From contig NZ_VCRA01000001.1 of assembly GCF_005938385.1 (NCBI RefSeq), forward strand, positions 495,146 to 559,145: a DNA stretch of 64,000 bases. The letters run 5' to 3'. The notes under the pieces are model-generated. The model was not told where the DNA came from, did no database searches, and was given only the letters and a program-made list of their open reading frames with translations. Of this stretch, positions 52,572-61,090 are shown one piece after another. The stretch's first letter is position 1, and each line of letters starts with the position of its first letter. The position numbers were made by a program, and so were the translations under genes. Source of the DNA: Paenibacillus mesophilus. GTDB taxonomy: Bacteria; Bacillota; Bacilli; Paenibacillales; NBRC-103111.

Positions 52572-52859
52572 CTATTCTTCTTCCGTATCCGACATTTCCT
52601 TGATGACAAGCTCCAGATGATCGCCGATCGCATCCGCCAAATCGGCCAGACTGCTCAAATAGGCCGACACGCTCTTGGTCAAATCGATCGAATTCGTCGC
52701 GATCGCTTCCGTTCCTTCGAATTGAATCGTTTCATTCGGCAGAGCCGTCACGATATGGGCGATGTTGAATATCGATTGCCGTTTCGCCTCGAGTACGCGT
52801 GCCATTTCGCAATGCGACTTGGCCATATGGGCGATAATCGAAGTGACTTCCTCCTGCAC
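52572..52859 (-). CDS. Small helical protein, first gene of a trio
   Basis: 95 residues from a GTG behind GGGGGGAG. Predicted all-helical: VTSIIAHMAKSHCEMARVLE, AKRQSIFNIAHIVTALPNET, TEAIATNSIDLTKSVSAYLS, DAIGDHLELVIKEMSDTEEE. The layout (helix, AKRQ region, hairpin, helix) resembles the next protein, so the trio may be a diverged family that forms a complex. Similar Paenibacillus proteins are often named nucleoside-diphosphate-sugar epimerase by error; no such motif is present. Confidence 0.78.
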   Translation of the reverse strand: MQEEVTSIIAHMAKSHCEMARVLEAKRQSIFNIAHIVTALPNETIQFEGTEAIATNSIDLTKSVSAYLSSLADLADAIGDHLELVIKEMSDTEEE

Positions 52860-52978
52860 GAAGCACTCCCCCCTTCAGATTTGCAAAGTTTCCCCATATT
52901 TTATGAACAAAGCGGGTTTATTGTGCTATCGGTTGCCGTGAACCGTTCGTTTTTCGTCATCCGCTTCCGCCGTTAGCT

Positions 52979-54130
52979 CTATGCCCGGACATCGAGCAGC
53001 TTTAGCATATGCGCGAAAGCCTCTAAATCGACCGTAATCGGCTCGTCGCGGTACCCGACATGGCCGATGCCCGAGCTTATGGGGGCCCTTTGTCCTTGAC
53101 CGATCAAATAGCCGTAATCCAGTCCGATATGATTGCTCATATACCAATATAGAGGATTTACAAAATTGGGCGCGAACAATTCCAGAACGCGAACTCCCGG
53201 ACGGCAAAACATCAGATTCGCCAAGCCTGCTCCGTGCGGAGCAACGACGATTTCGGCCGAAGCAAACGTTCGGATCTGGTCCGCTACGGACATTTGTCCG
53301 CTCATGACGGTCTTAAAGCCGCATGCTTTCAATAGCTCCACTACCCGCGCTTCATTCGTCACCTTCCGGTGCCGGGCATCCCCGCGGCTTATATAGATCC
53401 GTTCGAAGCCTTCGACGCGGGTCGGGCGAACCCGCCCCATAAGCTCGGCCCTCAAATATTGAACCGCCCATTTCGCCAGCGAATGCGGAATAAACGGCTG
53501 AAGGGAGAACGGCACCAAGGAAGGCACGATCAGCCTCTTTGCTTTCAAGTGCATGCCTCTTACGCTTTTTATGATTTTATGCTTCGGGATGTCGAGTAAG
53601 GACAGCGTTTCCGCCTGGAATGCAGCGGACCCTTTGCCGTTGATCAAGTATTTGTCGATTTGGATACCGCTTCTATCCAGCAAATGAATACGGGCCAATA
53701 CTTCGCCCAGCCAGTGGTAATAATTGGAGTCCCATATGAAGCTTAATACGGCGACGTTCTCCGCGGTATACGTTGCGCGCGGCAAATGGTTTTGTTTAAA
53801 TACGGAATGGCTCGCATTCGGCAAATGATATTGCAACGAAACGTCCCAGATCAGTTTGTTACCCGGAGCGATGACTGCAAACGTCTCATCGTCAGCTACC
53901 CAGTAACGGCCTCCGGGCAATACGGCGACGAAAGCTTTCGGTATGGTCACGGACTTGGTCTGGAAGCTCGGATGGGGCTGGGACTCCGCTCCTTTCGCTT
54001 TCCGGAGGAGAACCCTTTCCTCCAAATATAGAACGTTCTGCATTTCGTGATCGGGGAGATAATGGACACGCGAAGTCTCTACCCAGCTCCAGAGCGTTTT
54101 GTAAACCCCGGTCGGAATTGCTTCTTTCAA
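52979..54130 (-). CDS. GT61-family glycosyltransferase, paralogue 1
   Basis: 383 residues from a TTG at 54130 behind GGGGTGA. This start aligns with the two paralogues (KEAIPTGVYKTLWSW against SEAVPAGLY and SEATPRGVY); frames upstream to 54184 and an ATG at 54145 are alternatives. Core signature VVAPHGAGLANLMFCRPGVR, preceded by ERIYISRGDARHRKVTNEAR, as in DUF563/GT61 enzymes such as xylosyl- or EGF-O-GlcNAc transferases. No membrane helix. It lies last in a unit with a propeller gene and two paralogues and most likely adds a sugar to a surface polymer. Confidence 0.86.
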   Translation of the reverse strand: MKEAIPTGVYKTLWSWVETSRVHYLPDHEMQNVLYLEERVLLRKAKGAESQPHPSFQTKSVTIPKAFVAVLPGGRYWVADDETFAVIAPGNKLIWDVSLQYHLPNASHSVFKQNHLPRATYTAENVAVLSFIWDSNYYHWLGEVLARIHLLDRSGIQIDKYLINGKGSAAFQAETLSLLDIPKHKIIKSVRGMHLKAKRLIVPSLVPFSLQPFIPHSLAKWAVQYLRAELMGRVRPTRVEGFERIYISRGDARHRKVTNEARVVELLKACGFKTVMSGQMSVADQIRTFASAEIVVAPHGAGLANLMFCRPGVRVLELFAPNFVNPLYWYMSNHIGLDYGYLIGQGQRAPISSGIGHVGYRDEPITVDLEAFAHMLKLLDVRA

Positions 54131-54180
54131 GCTTTCACCCCGCATTCCCGAATCCGTGCTTTCCGTTGCAACCGCCGCCT

Positions 54181-54978
54181 TCAATGGTACGGCAGGATGC
54201 CATACACCTCTTTGGAGGGCAACGGAATAAACAGCTTGTCGCGCTTTTCGTTCCGGTCGATTCTATAGATGCCGCACGCGCTATTTCGGGCCGGAACGAT
54301 AAGCCTAGAATCGCTTTGGCCCACATACAAGTACCGATCGGTTACGGCCAAACCTCTAGTAAACCCGTCAGCCGTAAAAATCGTGTCATTGTCTTTTTTC
54401 ACCTCGAAAGTCGCCGAATTGCAATAATACACATGGCCTTTATGACGAATTACGCTATGCGGCCGGCTCAAATGCTGAAAGAGTACCCCTTCGATCGTAT
54501 TGCCCTTCAAATCGTACTTGACGATTACCCCCGAATTCTCCTTTTGGTTGCGCCATAAGCCCTTCAACGTAAACATCGATAGCAGCATTCGATCCCCTTG
54601 ATCGTCGATGTACAAATCATTGATATGATTCACGTCCTGGCCTACGGGATCAAACGAAAGCTCTCCCATTCGAGAAAGATCGGACAAATCGTATATCCCG
54701 ATCGTATTGAGTTTCGTTTCTACGATGTAGGCCTTGTCGTTATGGACGAACACACCGTGATATTCCACTTCCGCATGTGCTTGCTTGCCTCGTATCGTAT
54801 CCAACGATTTATTCAATACGAGAATCGCATGGTCCATAACGGCTACGAAATGATCGTTGTATCTCGCCACCCCGCGGCACGAGCCTTCGATTATTTTCTT
54901 AAGCGAATAAGTATCTCCGTTCCATTCCAGCTTATATAAGCCTCCCTTTTCATTGACACAGCTGACCAGCAGTTTCAT
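54181..54978 (-). CDS. Predicted beta-propeller protein in the GT61 cluster
   Basis: 265 residues from the ATG at 54978 behind GGAGGGGCTTGAT; an ATG at 55026 overlapping the upstream gene's stop would add 16 residues. Repeated strands such as LYKLEWNGDTYSLKKIIEGS, HFVAVMDHAILVLNKSLDTI, KAYIVETKLNTIGIYDLSDL, HINDLYIDDQGDRMLLSMF and GLAVTDRYLYVGQSDSRLIV suggest a five- to six-bladed propeller, close to TIGR03032/DUF4915-like proteins that occur with glycosyltransferases. No signal peptide or catalytic motif. It may bind a glycan or scaffold the enzymes. Confidence 0.75.
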   Translation of the reverse strand: MKLLVSCVNEKGGLYKLEWNGDTYSLKKIIEGSCRGVARYNDHFVAVMDHAILVLNKSLDTIRGKQAHAEVEYHGVFVHNDKAYIVETKLNTIGIYDLSDLSRMGELSFDPVGQDVNHINDLYIDDQGDRMLLSMFTLKGLWRNQKENSGVIVKYDLKGNTIEGVLFQHLSRPHSVIRHKGHVYYCNSATFEVKKDNDTIFTADGFTRGLAVTDRYLYVGQSDSRLIVPARNSACGIYRIDRNEKRDKLFIPLPSKEVYGILPYH

Positions 54979-55022
54979 ATCAAGCCCCTCCGCCACTCCG
55001 GCAGCCCCGGCCTTCTCTCCCC

Positions 55023-56165
55023 TCATACCCCAAGCAGGCGGAGCATGTCGGACAATGCGCCGAGGTCGACCGTGATGTTATCGTGTACATACCCTACCTT
55101 ACCGATGCCTTCGCTTTCGGACAGACGATGTCCCTGACCTATCAAATAGAAATACCGCAAACTATAGTAGCTGCTGAGGTGCCAAAAACAAGGGTACATA
55201 TAGCGGGTCGGATATATATCGACGACCTGGGTCCCCGGCCGGCAAAACATGAGATTGGTGAGACTGGCGCCATGCGGGGCTATGATGCATTCGGCGGATG
55301 CGAACAGCCTTACTTGATCGGCCACCGACATCGTCGCGAGCGATACTACACGGAATTCGCGTGAAGCCAGAACTTTCGTCACCTCTTGTTCATTCAGCAC
55401 TTTCCGGTGCTTGGCGTCGCCCCTGCTTATATAGATCCGCTCATATCCGGACAATGGCTGCGGATTTACCGTCTTCATGAGCCGCTCCCGCAAAAAATCG
55501 GTTCCCCACTTGGGAAGGGGGTTGGCTATGAACGGCTCCAGCCAATACGGTTGAAGCGAAGGGACTACGAGCCTCGCGGCCTTCAGATGCATCCCTTCGT
55601 ACGATCGGATGACCTTCTCCCGCGGTATGCCCAGCAGAGCGAGCGTCTCTTCCTGAAACCGCGAGGCGCCGTCATTCGATATGATGTATTTATCAATGTG
55701 CAAACCGCTTCTTGTCAGCAAGTCGATCCTTGCCAGAACGTCTATCATCCAATGGAAATAGTTGCGGCTCCAAACGAACGTCAGCACCGCGACCGTCTCG
55801 GGGGTGTAAACCGCGTTCGGCAAATCGGCTCTCTTGAACACCGGGTGAATCCAGCCGGTAATCTGAAACTGCATCGACACGTCCCAGACCAGCTTGTTAT
55901 CCGGTGCGATCACGGCCCCCGAGCCGTCCCCGCCCCCCCAGTACCGGCCATCCGGAATGACGGCGACGCAAGCCTCGGGAATGCTCAGCGCCCTTTGCCG
56001 GAATACGGGGTGGGGAGCTCCGACCGTCTTCGGCTCCGTCAGCATGAACGGCTGCGCGGGGTAGGCGATTTGACACAGTTGATGATCCCGCAGCCGCTTC
56101 GAAACGGATTTTCCGATCCAATCCCGAAGCGTAATGTATAAGCCGGCAGGAACTGCTTCGCTCAT
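55023..56165 (-). CDS. GT61-family glycosyltransferase, paralogue 2
   Basis: 380 residues; its ATG overlaps the stop of paralogue 3 (ATGA at 56162-56165). Core motif IIAPHGASLTNLMFCRPGTQ with Ser in place of Gly, and IYISRGDAKHRKVLNEQEVT. Its C-terminal half (PTRYMYPCFWHLSSYYSLRY) differs from the other two, so it is the most diverged copy. Same size and start motif (MSEAVPAGLY). Donor and acceptor unknown. Confidence 0.87.
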   Translation of the reverse strand: MSEAVPAGLYITLRDWIGKSVSKRLRDHQLCQIAYPAQPFMLTEPKTVGAPHPVFRQRALSIPEACVAVIPDGRYWGGGDGSGAVIAPDNKLVWDVSMQFQITGWIHPVFKRADLPNAVYTPETVAVLTFVWSRNYFHWMIDVLARIDLLTRSGLHIDKYIISNDGASRFQEETLALLGIPREKVIRSYEGMHLKAARLVVPSLQPYWLEPFIANPLPKWGTDFLRERLMKTVNPQPLSGYERIYISRGDAKHRKVLNEQEVTKVLASREFRVVSLATMSVADQVRLFASAECIIAPHGASLTNLMFCRPGTQVVDIYPTRYMYPCFWHLSSYYSLRYFYLIGQGHRLSESEGIGKVGYVHDNITVDLGALSDMLRLLGV

Positions 56166-57319
56166 CCGGATCCCTCCGTCAGCATGTTCGCAACCAGTTC
56201 GCCCAAAGCCTGGAGATCGACGGTGATGTCGTCCGTTCGACGCTCCACGTCCCCGACCCCGGAATGGACCGGCAAGCGCTCTCCTTCGCCGAATAAATAA
56301 TAATAATCAAGCCCGAAATGGTTGCTCAAATACCAATACACCGTATTCACGTAATTGGGTGCGTACAGTTCCAGCACCTTCGTTCCCGGCCGGCAAAACA
56401 GCAAGTTGGCCAGCCCGGCGCCATGAGGGGCCACGATCGTGTCGGCGGAAGCGAAAAGCCGTATCTGCTCGGCAACCGTTAGCGACTCGAGCAGCACCTT
56501 GTGAAATCCGTAGCCGCTTAGCAAGCGGCACACTTGCTCTTCGTTCGTTACTTTGCGGACCTGGGCATATTCGCGGCTGACGTAGATTCGCCGATAACCG
56601 GTTTCGGTCGAGGACCCGATCCGATTCGACAACGCCGTACGCAAATATCCGCTTGCCCATCTTGGCATCGAATGGGGCTGAAAAGGCTTCAATCGATACG
56701 TTTCGAACGAAGGAACGATCAGCCTCTTCGGTTTCAGGTGCATCCCCGCTTCGCTCCGCACGATCCTATGTTCCGGTATGTCCAGCATGGCCAACGTTTC
56801 CTTTTGGAATCGGGTGGAGCCATTGCCGTTTATGATATATTTGTCGATGCGGATGCCGCTCTTATCCAGTAGATGAATTCGCGCCAATACTTCGCCCAGC
56901 CAGTGGTAATAATTGTTGTCCCATATGAAATTCACGACGGCGACCGTCTCCGTCGTAGCTTTTGCCTGCGGCAATTCATGCTTCTTATAGACGGGATGGA
57001 CCGAATTCGGCCTGCTATACTGCATCGACATGTCCAAAATGATTTTATTGTCCGGGGCAATGATGGCGGCCATCCTGTTTTCCGCAACCCAATACCGCCC
57101 CTGCGGCAGAACGGCGACGAAAGCTTTCGGTATCGTGACGGACTGCTTTTGAAAGCCGGGATGAGCAGGGGGCTCCACCCCTTTCGGTCTGGAAAGGCTT
57201 AACGTATCCTCCATGTACATTACGTTTTGCATTTCATGATCGCGGAATCGCCCGGCGCGCGATGTCCCGACCCAGTCCCAAAGCGATGGATATACGCCGC
57301 GCGGTGTCGCTTCGCTCAT
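56162..57319 (-). CDS. GT61-family glycosyltransferase, paralogue 3
   Basis: 385 residues, first of the overlapping GT unit. Core motif IVAPHGAGLANLLFCRPGTK, IYVSREYAQVRKVTNEEQVC, LELYAPNYVNTVYWYLSNHF. Closest to paralogue 1 by these motifs. It is followed by paralogue 2, the propeller gene and paralogue 1 with overlaps or short gaps, so all four are one transcript. The upstream methyltransferase may be separated by a hairpin at 57360-57402. Confidence 0.87.
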   Translation of the reverse strand: MSEATPRGVYPSLWDWVGTSRAGRFRDHEMQNVMYMEDTLSLSRPKGVEPPAHPGFQKQSVTIPKAFVAVLPQGRYWVAENRMAAIIAPDNKIILDMSMQYSRPNSVHPVYKKHELPQAKATTETVAVVNFIWDNNYYHWLGEVLARIHLLDKSGIRIDKYIINGNGSTRFQKETLAMLDIPEHRIVRSEAGMHLKPKRLIVPSFETYRLKPFQPHSMPRWASGYLRTALSNRIGSSTETGYRRIYVSREYAQVRKVTNEEQVCRLLSGYGFHKVLLESLTVAEQIRLFASADTIVAPHGAGLANLLFCRPGTKVLELYAPNYVNTVYWYLSNHFGLDYYYLFGEGERLPVHSGVGDVERRTDDITVDLQALGELVANMLTEGSG

Positions 57320-57359
57320 GTCTTACTCCCTCCCTTCGAAATCGGCAAAAAGGTGCGGA

Positions 57360-57402
57360 AACCGATCCGATAACCGCACCCCCTTCATCGTCCCGATCGG
57401 TT
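57360..57402 (-). terminator. Hairpin between the methyltransferase and GT61 genes
   Basis: AACCGATC (57360-57367) pairs with GATCGGTT (57395-57402) around a GC-rich loop. A short T5 lies several bases further on the minus strand. Weak; it may only reduce readthrough. Confidence 0.4.
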
Positions 57403-58117
57403 ACATTATTTTTTGCAAAACCATGAGTCCGTTCCAGTACGTCGGGTGACCGTTGCTTGCCGTCGTAACGTCGAGGAGGATGCGGTACTGCCCCGGGTAC
57501 AGCGACATGAAATCGAGCGTCGCCTGGCGAGGCTCCGGCCAGTTCGTATCGTCGACCAGGATGATGCATCCGTCCGTGAAGTACGGCGACGCGTATTGCA
57601 AGCCTTGCAGCTGATTCATGTAATCGTGAGGACCGTCGAAGAAATAGAGACCAATGGGGCTTTTATGAATATGGGCGAAATATTCCCTATAGTCCATGTC
57701 GTAAAACTGATGACCGGGACCTTTATGCGTGTTGAACCGGTTCAAAAATTCCGCGCGCGGACCGCCGAATTGCGAGAAGTTGTCGACGCCTATACATGCT
57801 TTATCGGGGTTGTGCAGCAGCCCCGCCAAGAAGGAAAATCCGTTCCAAACCCCCACGTTGACGAAGCATTGATCGGACGGAAGCCGGGAGACGACCCGGT
57901 TAATGATCGCTCCGATTGCAAAGGACGACATTTTCGGCATATGCCAAATGCTGTTCATAGCGTCTCTCATTTGGACCTCATCCTCGGGCAGCACGGTATT
58001 GGCAAATTCCAACAAGGCGTCGGTCCCGTACAATCGATTCTCCGGTATGGGTGTCCCGGGCTGAACGTACCGGAACGTGATTCCATTAATAAATTGTGCG
58101 TTATTCATATGAAGCAT
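57401..58117 (-). CDS. Class I SAM-dependent methyltransferase (Methyltransf_24 type)
   Basis: 238 residues from the ATG of MLHMNNAQ behind GGAGAGGGGAA; the open frame upstream is not used. Rossmann motif CFVNVGVWNGFSFLAGLL, VDNFSQFGG and the DGPHDYMNQLQGLQYASPYF and ILVDDTNWPEPRQ motifs match the CmcI/TylF-like O-methyltransferases that modify sugars. Start of the cluster that contains the GT61 paralogues; probably methylates a surface glycan residue. Confidence 0.83.
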   Translation of the reverse strand: MLHMNNAQFINGITFRYVQPGTPIPENRLYGTDALLEFANTVLPEDEVQMRDAMNSIWHMPKMSSFAIGAIINRVVSRLPSDQCFVNVGVWNGFSFLAGLLHNPDKACIGVDNFSQFGGPRAEFLNRFNTHKGPGHQFYDMDYREYFAHIHKSPIGLYFFDGPHDYMNQLQGLQYASPYFTDGCIILVDDTNWPEPRQATLDFMSLYPGQYRILLDVTTASNGHPTYWNGLMVLQKIM

Positions 58118-58387
58118 TTCCCCTCTCCGCATGGTGATGGTTCCTAGTGCAACCATTCTATTAAATGCGGGAAAACATGGAAAAGAAACGGATACATGCC
58201 ATCGGTAGAACGCCTCTTTGATTTCCGATGCCGTATTCTGCGCGCGAGGACAGTTGTTCCGACGTTTTATCCTATGATCGGCCTTGGAAAATGTTTGGAC
58301 AGGTTAACCCGAGCAATGGTCTACGCATTCCAAATATTCTAGAATATAGTAAACAAAGACGATCATTGTCGACTGGGGGATCCGACT

Positions 58388-59365
58388 ATGAAAATATCGG
58401 TAGTGATGGCGGTATATAACGGAGCGGCATATTTGCAGGAAGCCGTAGATAGTATACTTGCCCAGACGTACGACAATTTCGAATTCATTATCGTAGACGA
58501 CGGATCCACGGACGGCACATGGGATATCCTCTCGAACATTACCGATAGCCGGGTAAGAATATGCCGTTTGCCTGAGAACTGCGGCACCCCCCTCGCATTG
58601 AATATTGCAGTGGAAGAGGCGGAAGGGGAGTGGATCGCCGTACAAGACGCAGACGATATAAGCGTTCCCGAACGGCTCGCCGTTCAGGCCGGCTATATGC
58701 AAAGTCATCCCGAGCTGATCGCGGTCGGCTCGAAAATTTCGTGCGTCGGCGAACCTCATATCGATCCGAAACGACTCCGGAGCGCCGAGTCGAATCTCAA
58801 CTATGGCTTGAACCGCGAGGAGCTTTTTAAAAACCGCTACTTCGTCTGCGCGCTATGCCACGGCACCTCGCTATATTCGAGATCGCGGTTTTTCAGAGCC
58901 GGTGGTTACGATTCGGGGTATCGGATCACTCACGACTACGACTTCTGGCTGAAGATGTTCCAGCTCGGGCCGATCGAGAAAATAGACCGCGTGTTGTACC
59001 GGTACCGGGTGCACTCCGATTCGCTCTCGCATCATGACGGCATGGCGACTTATATCGAAAAGCTGAAATGCTGCATCCGCCGATTGCGCCAATTCGAATA
59101 CAGCAGCCATTCCGACCCGATCAACTTGATCGTATTCGCGAACAGAGGCCTTTGCCATATCATGGCGAACGAGGTTGTCCCGCATTGTCCGGTACGGGTT
59201 CACGCTTACTTCGATAACGAGACTCATGCCGAATACGCCTTGGGTCTTGTCAACAATGGGGTAGTCGACGGAATCGCCCTTCTTCAAACGGCGAATCGGA
59301 AAGCTTTGGCCGGCTTTTTCCAGAGAAAGGGGATGGTCCTGAACAACAATTTATTTCTTTTGTAA
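58388..59365 (+). CDS. Family 2 glycosyltransferase
   Basis: 325 residues behind TCGACTGGGGGATCCGACT with a GGGG element. GT-A fold: VVMAVYNGAAYLQEAVDSIL, nucleotide-binding IIVDDGSTDGTWD, and the metal-binding DxD-like QDADDISVPERL, followed by GGYDSGYRITHDYDFWLK with the catalytic base region. No membrane helix. The only plus-strand gene in the glycan locus. Likely adds one sugar to a repeat unit. Confidence 0.9.
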   Translation: MKISVVMAVYNGAAYLQEAVDSILAQTYDNFEFIIVDDGSTDGTWDILSNITDSRVRICRLPENCGTPLALNIAVEEAEGEWIAVQDADDISVPERLAVQAGYMQSHPELIAVGSKISCVGEPHIDPKRLRSAESNLNYGLNREELFKNRYFVCALCHGTSLYSRSRFFRAGGYDSGYRITHDYDFWLKMFQLGPIEKIDRVLYRYRVHSDSLSHHDGMATYIEKLKCCIRRLRQFEYSSHSDPINLIVFANRGLCHIMANEVVPHCPVRVHAYFDNETHAEYALGLVNNGVVDGIALLQTANRKALAGFFQRKGMVLNNNLFLL

Positions 59366-59423
59366 GAAAAGCTTCTGATCGAAGCATTTCGATGATGTGC
59401 ATTCGTGTTTTAGCGGTAGCTTA

Positions 59424-59489
59424 TTCTTGGTAAAGAAAGTCTTACTTCGCTTCAGTACTTTAGCGAAGTTAAACTTTCCTTATCGTTAA
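59424..59489. repeat. 66-base palindromic repeat, copy 1
   Basis: TTCTTGGTAAAGAAAGTC opens the unit and CGTTAA closes it. The core is an imperfect palindrome with arms GGTAAAGAAAGT/ACTTTCCTTATC and ACTTCGCT/AGCGAAGT. It is 61 of 66 identical to 59609-59674; all five differences are transitions. Confidence 0.85.
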
Positions 59490-59608
59490 GAAAAACGTCT
59501 ATCGACGTACTACAGGGATGAGCGACCGCTACTCTCCCCCCAAAAAGTGACGCTATCCTTCGAAGATTACACCGGGTACTTTTCGGGGACCCCGAACAGC
59601 GGAAGTTT

Positions 59609-59674
59609 TTCTTGGTAAAGAAAGTCTCACTTCGCTTTAACACTTTAGCGAAGTTAAACTTTCTTTATCGTTAA
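59609..59674. repeat. 66-base palindromic repeat, copy 2
   Basis: Same orientation as copy 1 at an offset of 185 bases. The palindrome 59614-59669 pairs GGTAAAGAAAGT with ACTTTCTTTATC. The stretch 59366-59755 contains no gene apart from these repeats and a terminator. Confidence 0.85.
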
Positions 59675-59704
59675 CAAACCGGTTCATACGAAGGAGCACA
59701 CCCC

Positions 59705-59727
59705 AAAAAAAATGCCGCCGAGGCGCT
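59705..59727 (-). terminator. Terminator after the nucleotide-sugar dehydrogenase gene
   Basis: On the minus strand GCGCC-TC-GGCGGC is a short stem followed by eight T. Confidence 0.6.
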
Positions 59728-59755
59728 TTGCACCCCCGCAGCTTTGACCCGCCCT

Positions 59756-61090
59756 TTACCATAATAGCCCTTTGTAATTCCCGAATCCCGAAAGGGCGTC
59801 GGGCACCCCCACCAGATCGACGACGATTTTCGAAGGAAGCGCCTTTTTCGCTAACTCGACATATTGTTCATTTTTCCGGGCGACTACGATTAGGTCGGCG
59901 AATCGATTCAACTCCTCCAAATCGGGCTCCATCAATCGGATCAAATGAGGCACGACCGTCTCCAAATACTCTCTGCTCGCTCCGATTCGAAGGGAATCCT
60001 CCACATTCCGGTCATGGATGCGGATTTCATACCCTTTGCCGACAAGCCTCTCCAACAGCTTCACGATCGGACTTTCGCGCAAATCGTCGGTTCCTTCCTT
60101 GAAAGCGAGTCCCAGAACGCCTATGCGAACGCGTCCTTCCGCGACGATCATCTCGATCGCCCTGTCGATATGCATGGCGTTGCTTCTCTCGATGGCCGGG
60201 AGAACGGCCGTCTCCACTTGCCGCGATCGCGCGATCGCGTTAATGGCCCGGACGTCTTTCGGCAGGCACGAACCGCCGTACGCAAAGCCCGGCTTCAAGT
60301 AGGCGGGCGACACGTTCAGCTGCCGGTCGCGGCAAAACAGCTCCATCAGCCGGGCCGGATCGATTCCAAGCGAGCGGCATAAGGCACCGATCTCGTTTGC
60401 AAAAACGACTTTCAGCGCATGGAACGAATTATTGACATATTTGATCATTTCGCCGATTTCCCTCTTCGTCTCCACGATCGGCGCATCGATGCCGCCGTAC
60501 ATCCGGGTCAGTACGGCAAGAGCCGTTCTGTCCGACGTTCCGAGCAGCGTATACGGCGGGTGGAAATAATCTTCGATGCTGCTCCCTTCGCGCAAAAATT
60601 CGGGATTGCTCGCAACCGCGAAATGTTCGCCGGCCTTTTTCCCGGATTCGGCCAATATCGCTTCGAGGCGTTCGCAAGTACCCGGAGGGGTCGTAGAACG
60701 GACGACGACTGTCAAGAAGCGTTCCCTGCCGGCGAGCGCCCCCCGGATTCCTTCCGCCACCTTCCACATATAGGTCAAGTCGGGCTTTCCGTGCCGGTCT
60801 GAGGGCGTCCCGACACAGATCAGGCAAACGTCGGACTGCTGTGCCGCTGATTGCAAATCGCCGGTCGCCGACAACCTTCCCGCCCCCCGCTGCTTGGCGA
60901 TCAAGTCGGCGATGCCCTTCTCCACGATAGTAGGCAGCCCTTCATTGATTAACCGGACTTTCGTAGCGTTCACATCAACCCCGATTACGCGATGGCCCAT
61001 TTCCCCCAAACACCCGGCCGATACGCAGCCGACGTAACCGAGACCGATTACGGCGATCGTAAGCGGTGCTGCTTCACTCGTCATTTCCAT
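59756..61090 (-). CDS. Nucleotide-sugar 6-dehydrogenase, AlgD/Ugd family
   Basis: 444 residues. NAD-binding VIGLGYVGCVSAGCLGEMGH, ICVGTPSDRHGKPDL, RSTTPPGTCERLEAILAESG, NPEFLREGSSIEDY, catalytic Cys in AYGGSCLPKDVRAI and C-terminal GTDDLRESPIVKLLERL and IRIHDRNVE. The C-terminal wording is closer to GDP-mannose 6-dehydrogenase (AlgD) than to UDP-glucose dehydrogenase, as remembered from both families. It makes an uronic acid donor (GDP-mannuronate or UDP-glucuronate). It overlaps the end of the GT4 gene upstream by 17 bases. Confidence 0.88.
   Translation of the reverse strand: MEMTSEAAPLTIAVIGLGYVGCVSAGCLGEMGHRVIGVDVNATKVRLINEGLPTIVEKGIADLIAKQRGAGRLSATGDLQSAAQQSDVCLICVGTPSDRHGKPDLTYMWKVAEGIRGALAGRERFLTVVVRSTTPPGTCERLEAILAESGKKAGEHFAVASNPEFLREGSSIEDYFHPPYTLLGTSDRTALAVLTRMYGGIDAPIVETKREIGEMIKYVNNSFHALKVVFANEIGALCRSLGIDPARLMELFCRDRQLNVSPAYLKPGFAYGGSCLPKDVRAINAIARSRQVETAVLPAIERSNAMHIDRAIEMIVAEGRVRIGVLGLAFKEGTDDLRESPIVKLLERLVGKGYEIRIHDRNVEDSLRIGASREYLETVVPHLIRLMEPDLEELNRFADLIVVARKNEQYVELAKKALPSKIVVDLVGVPDALSGFGNYKGLLW

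Noticed and set aside
59452..59643. 63-residue minus-strand frame across the palindromic repeats
   Set aside because: It consists largely of repeat sequence and has no start signal.
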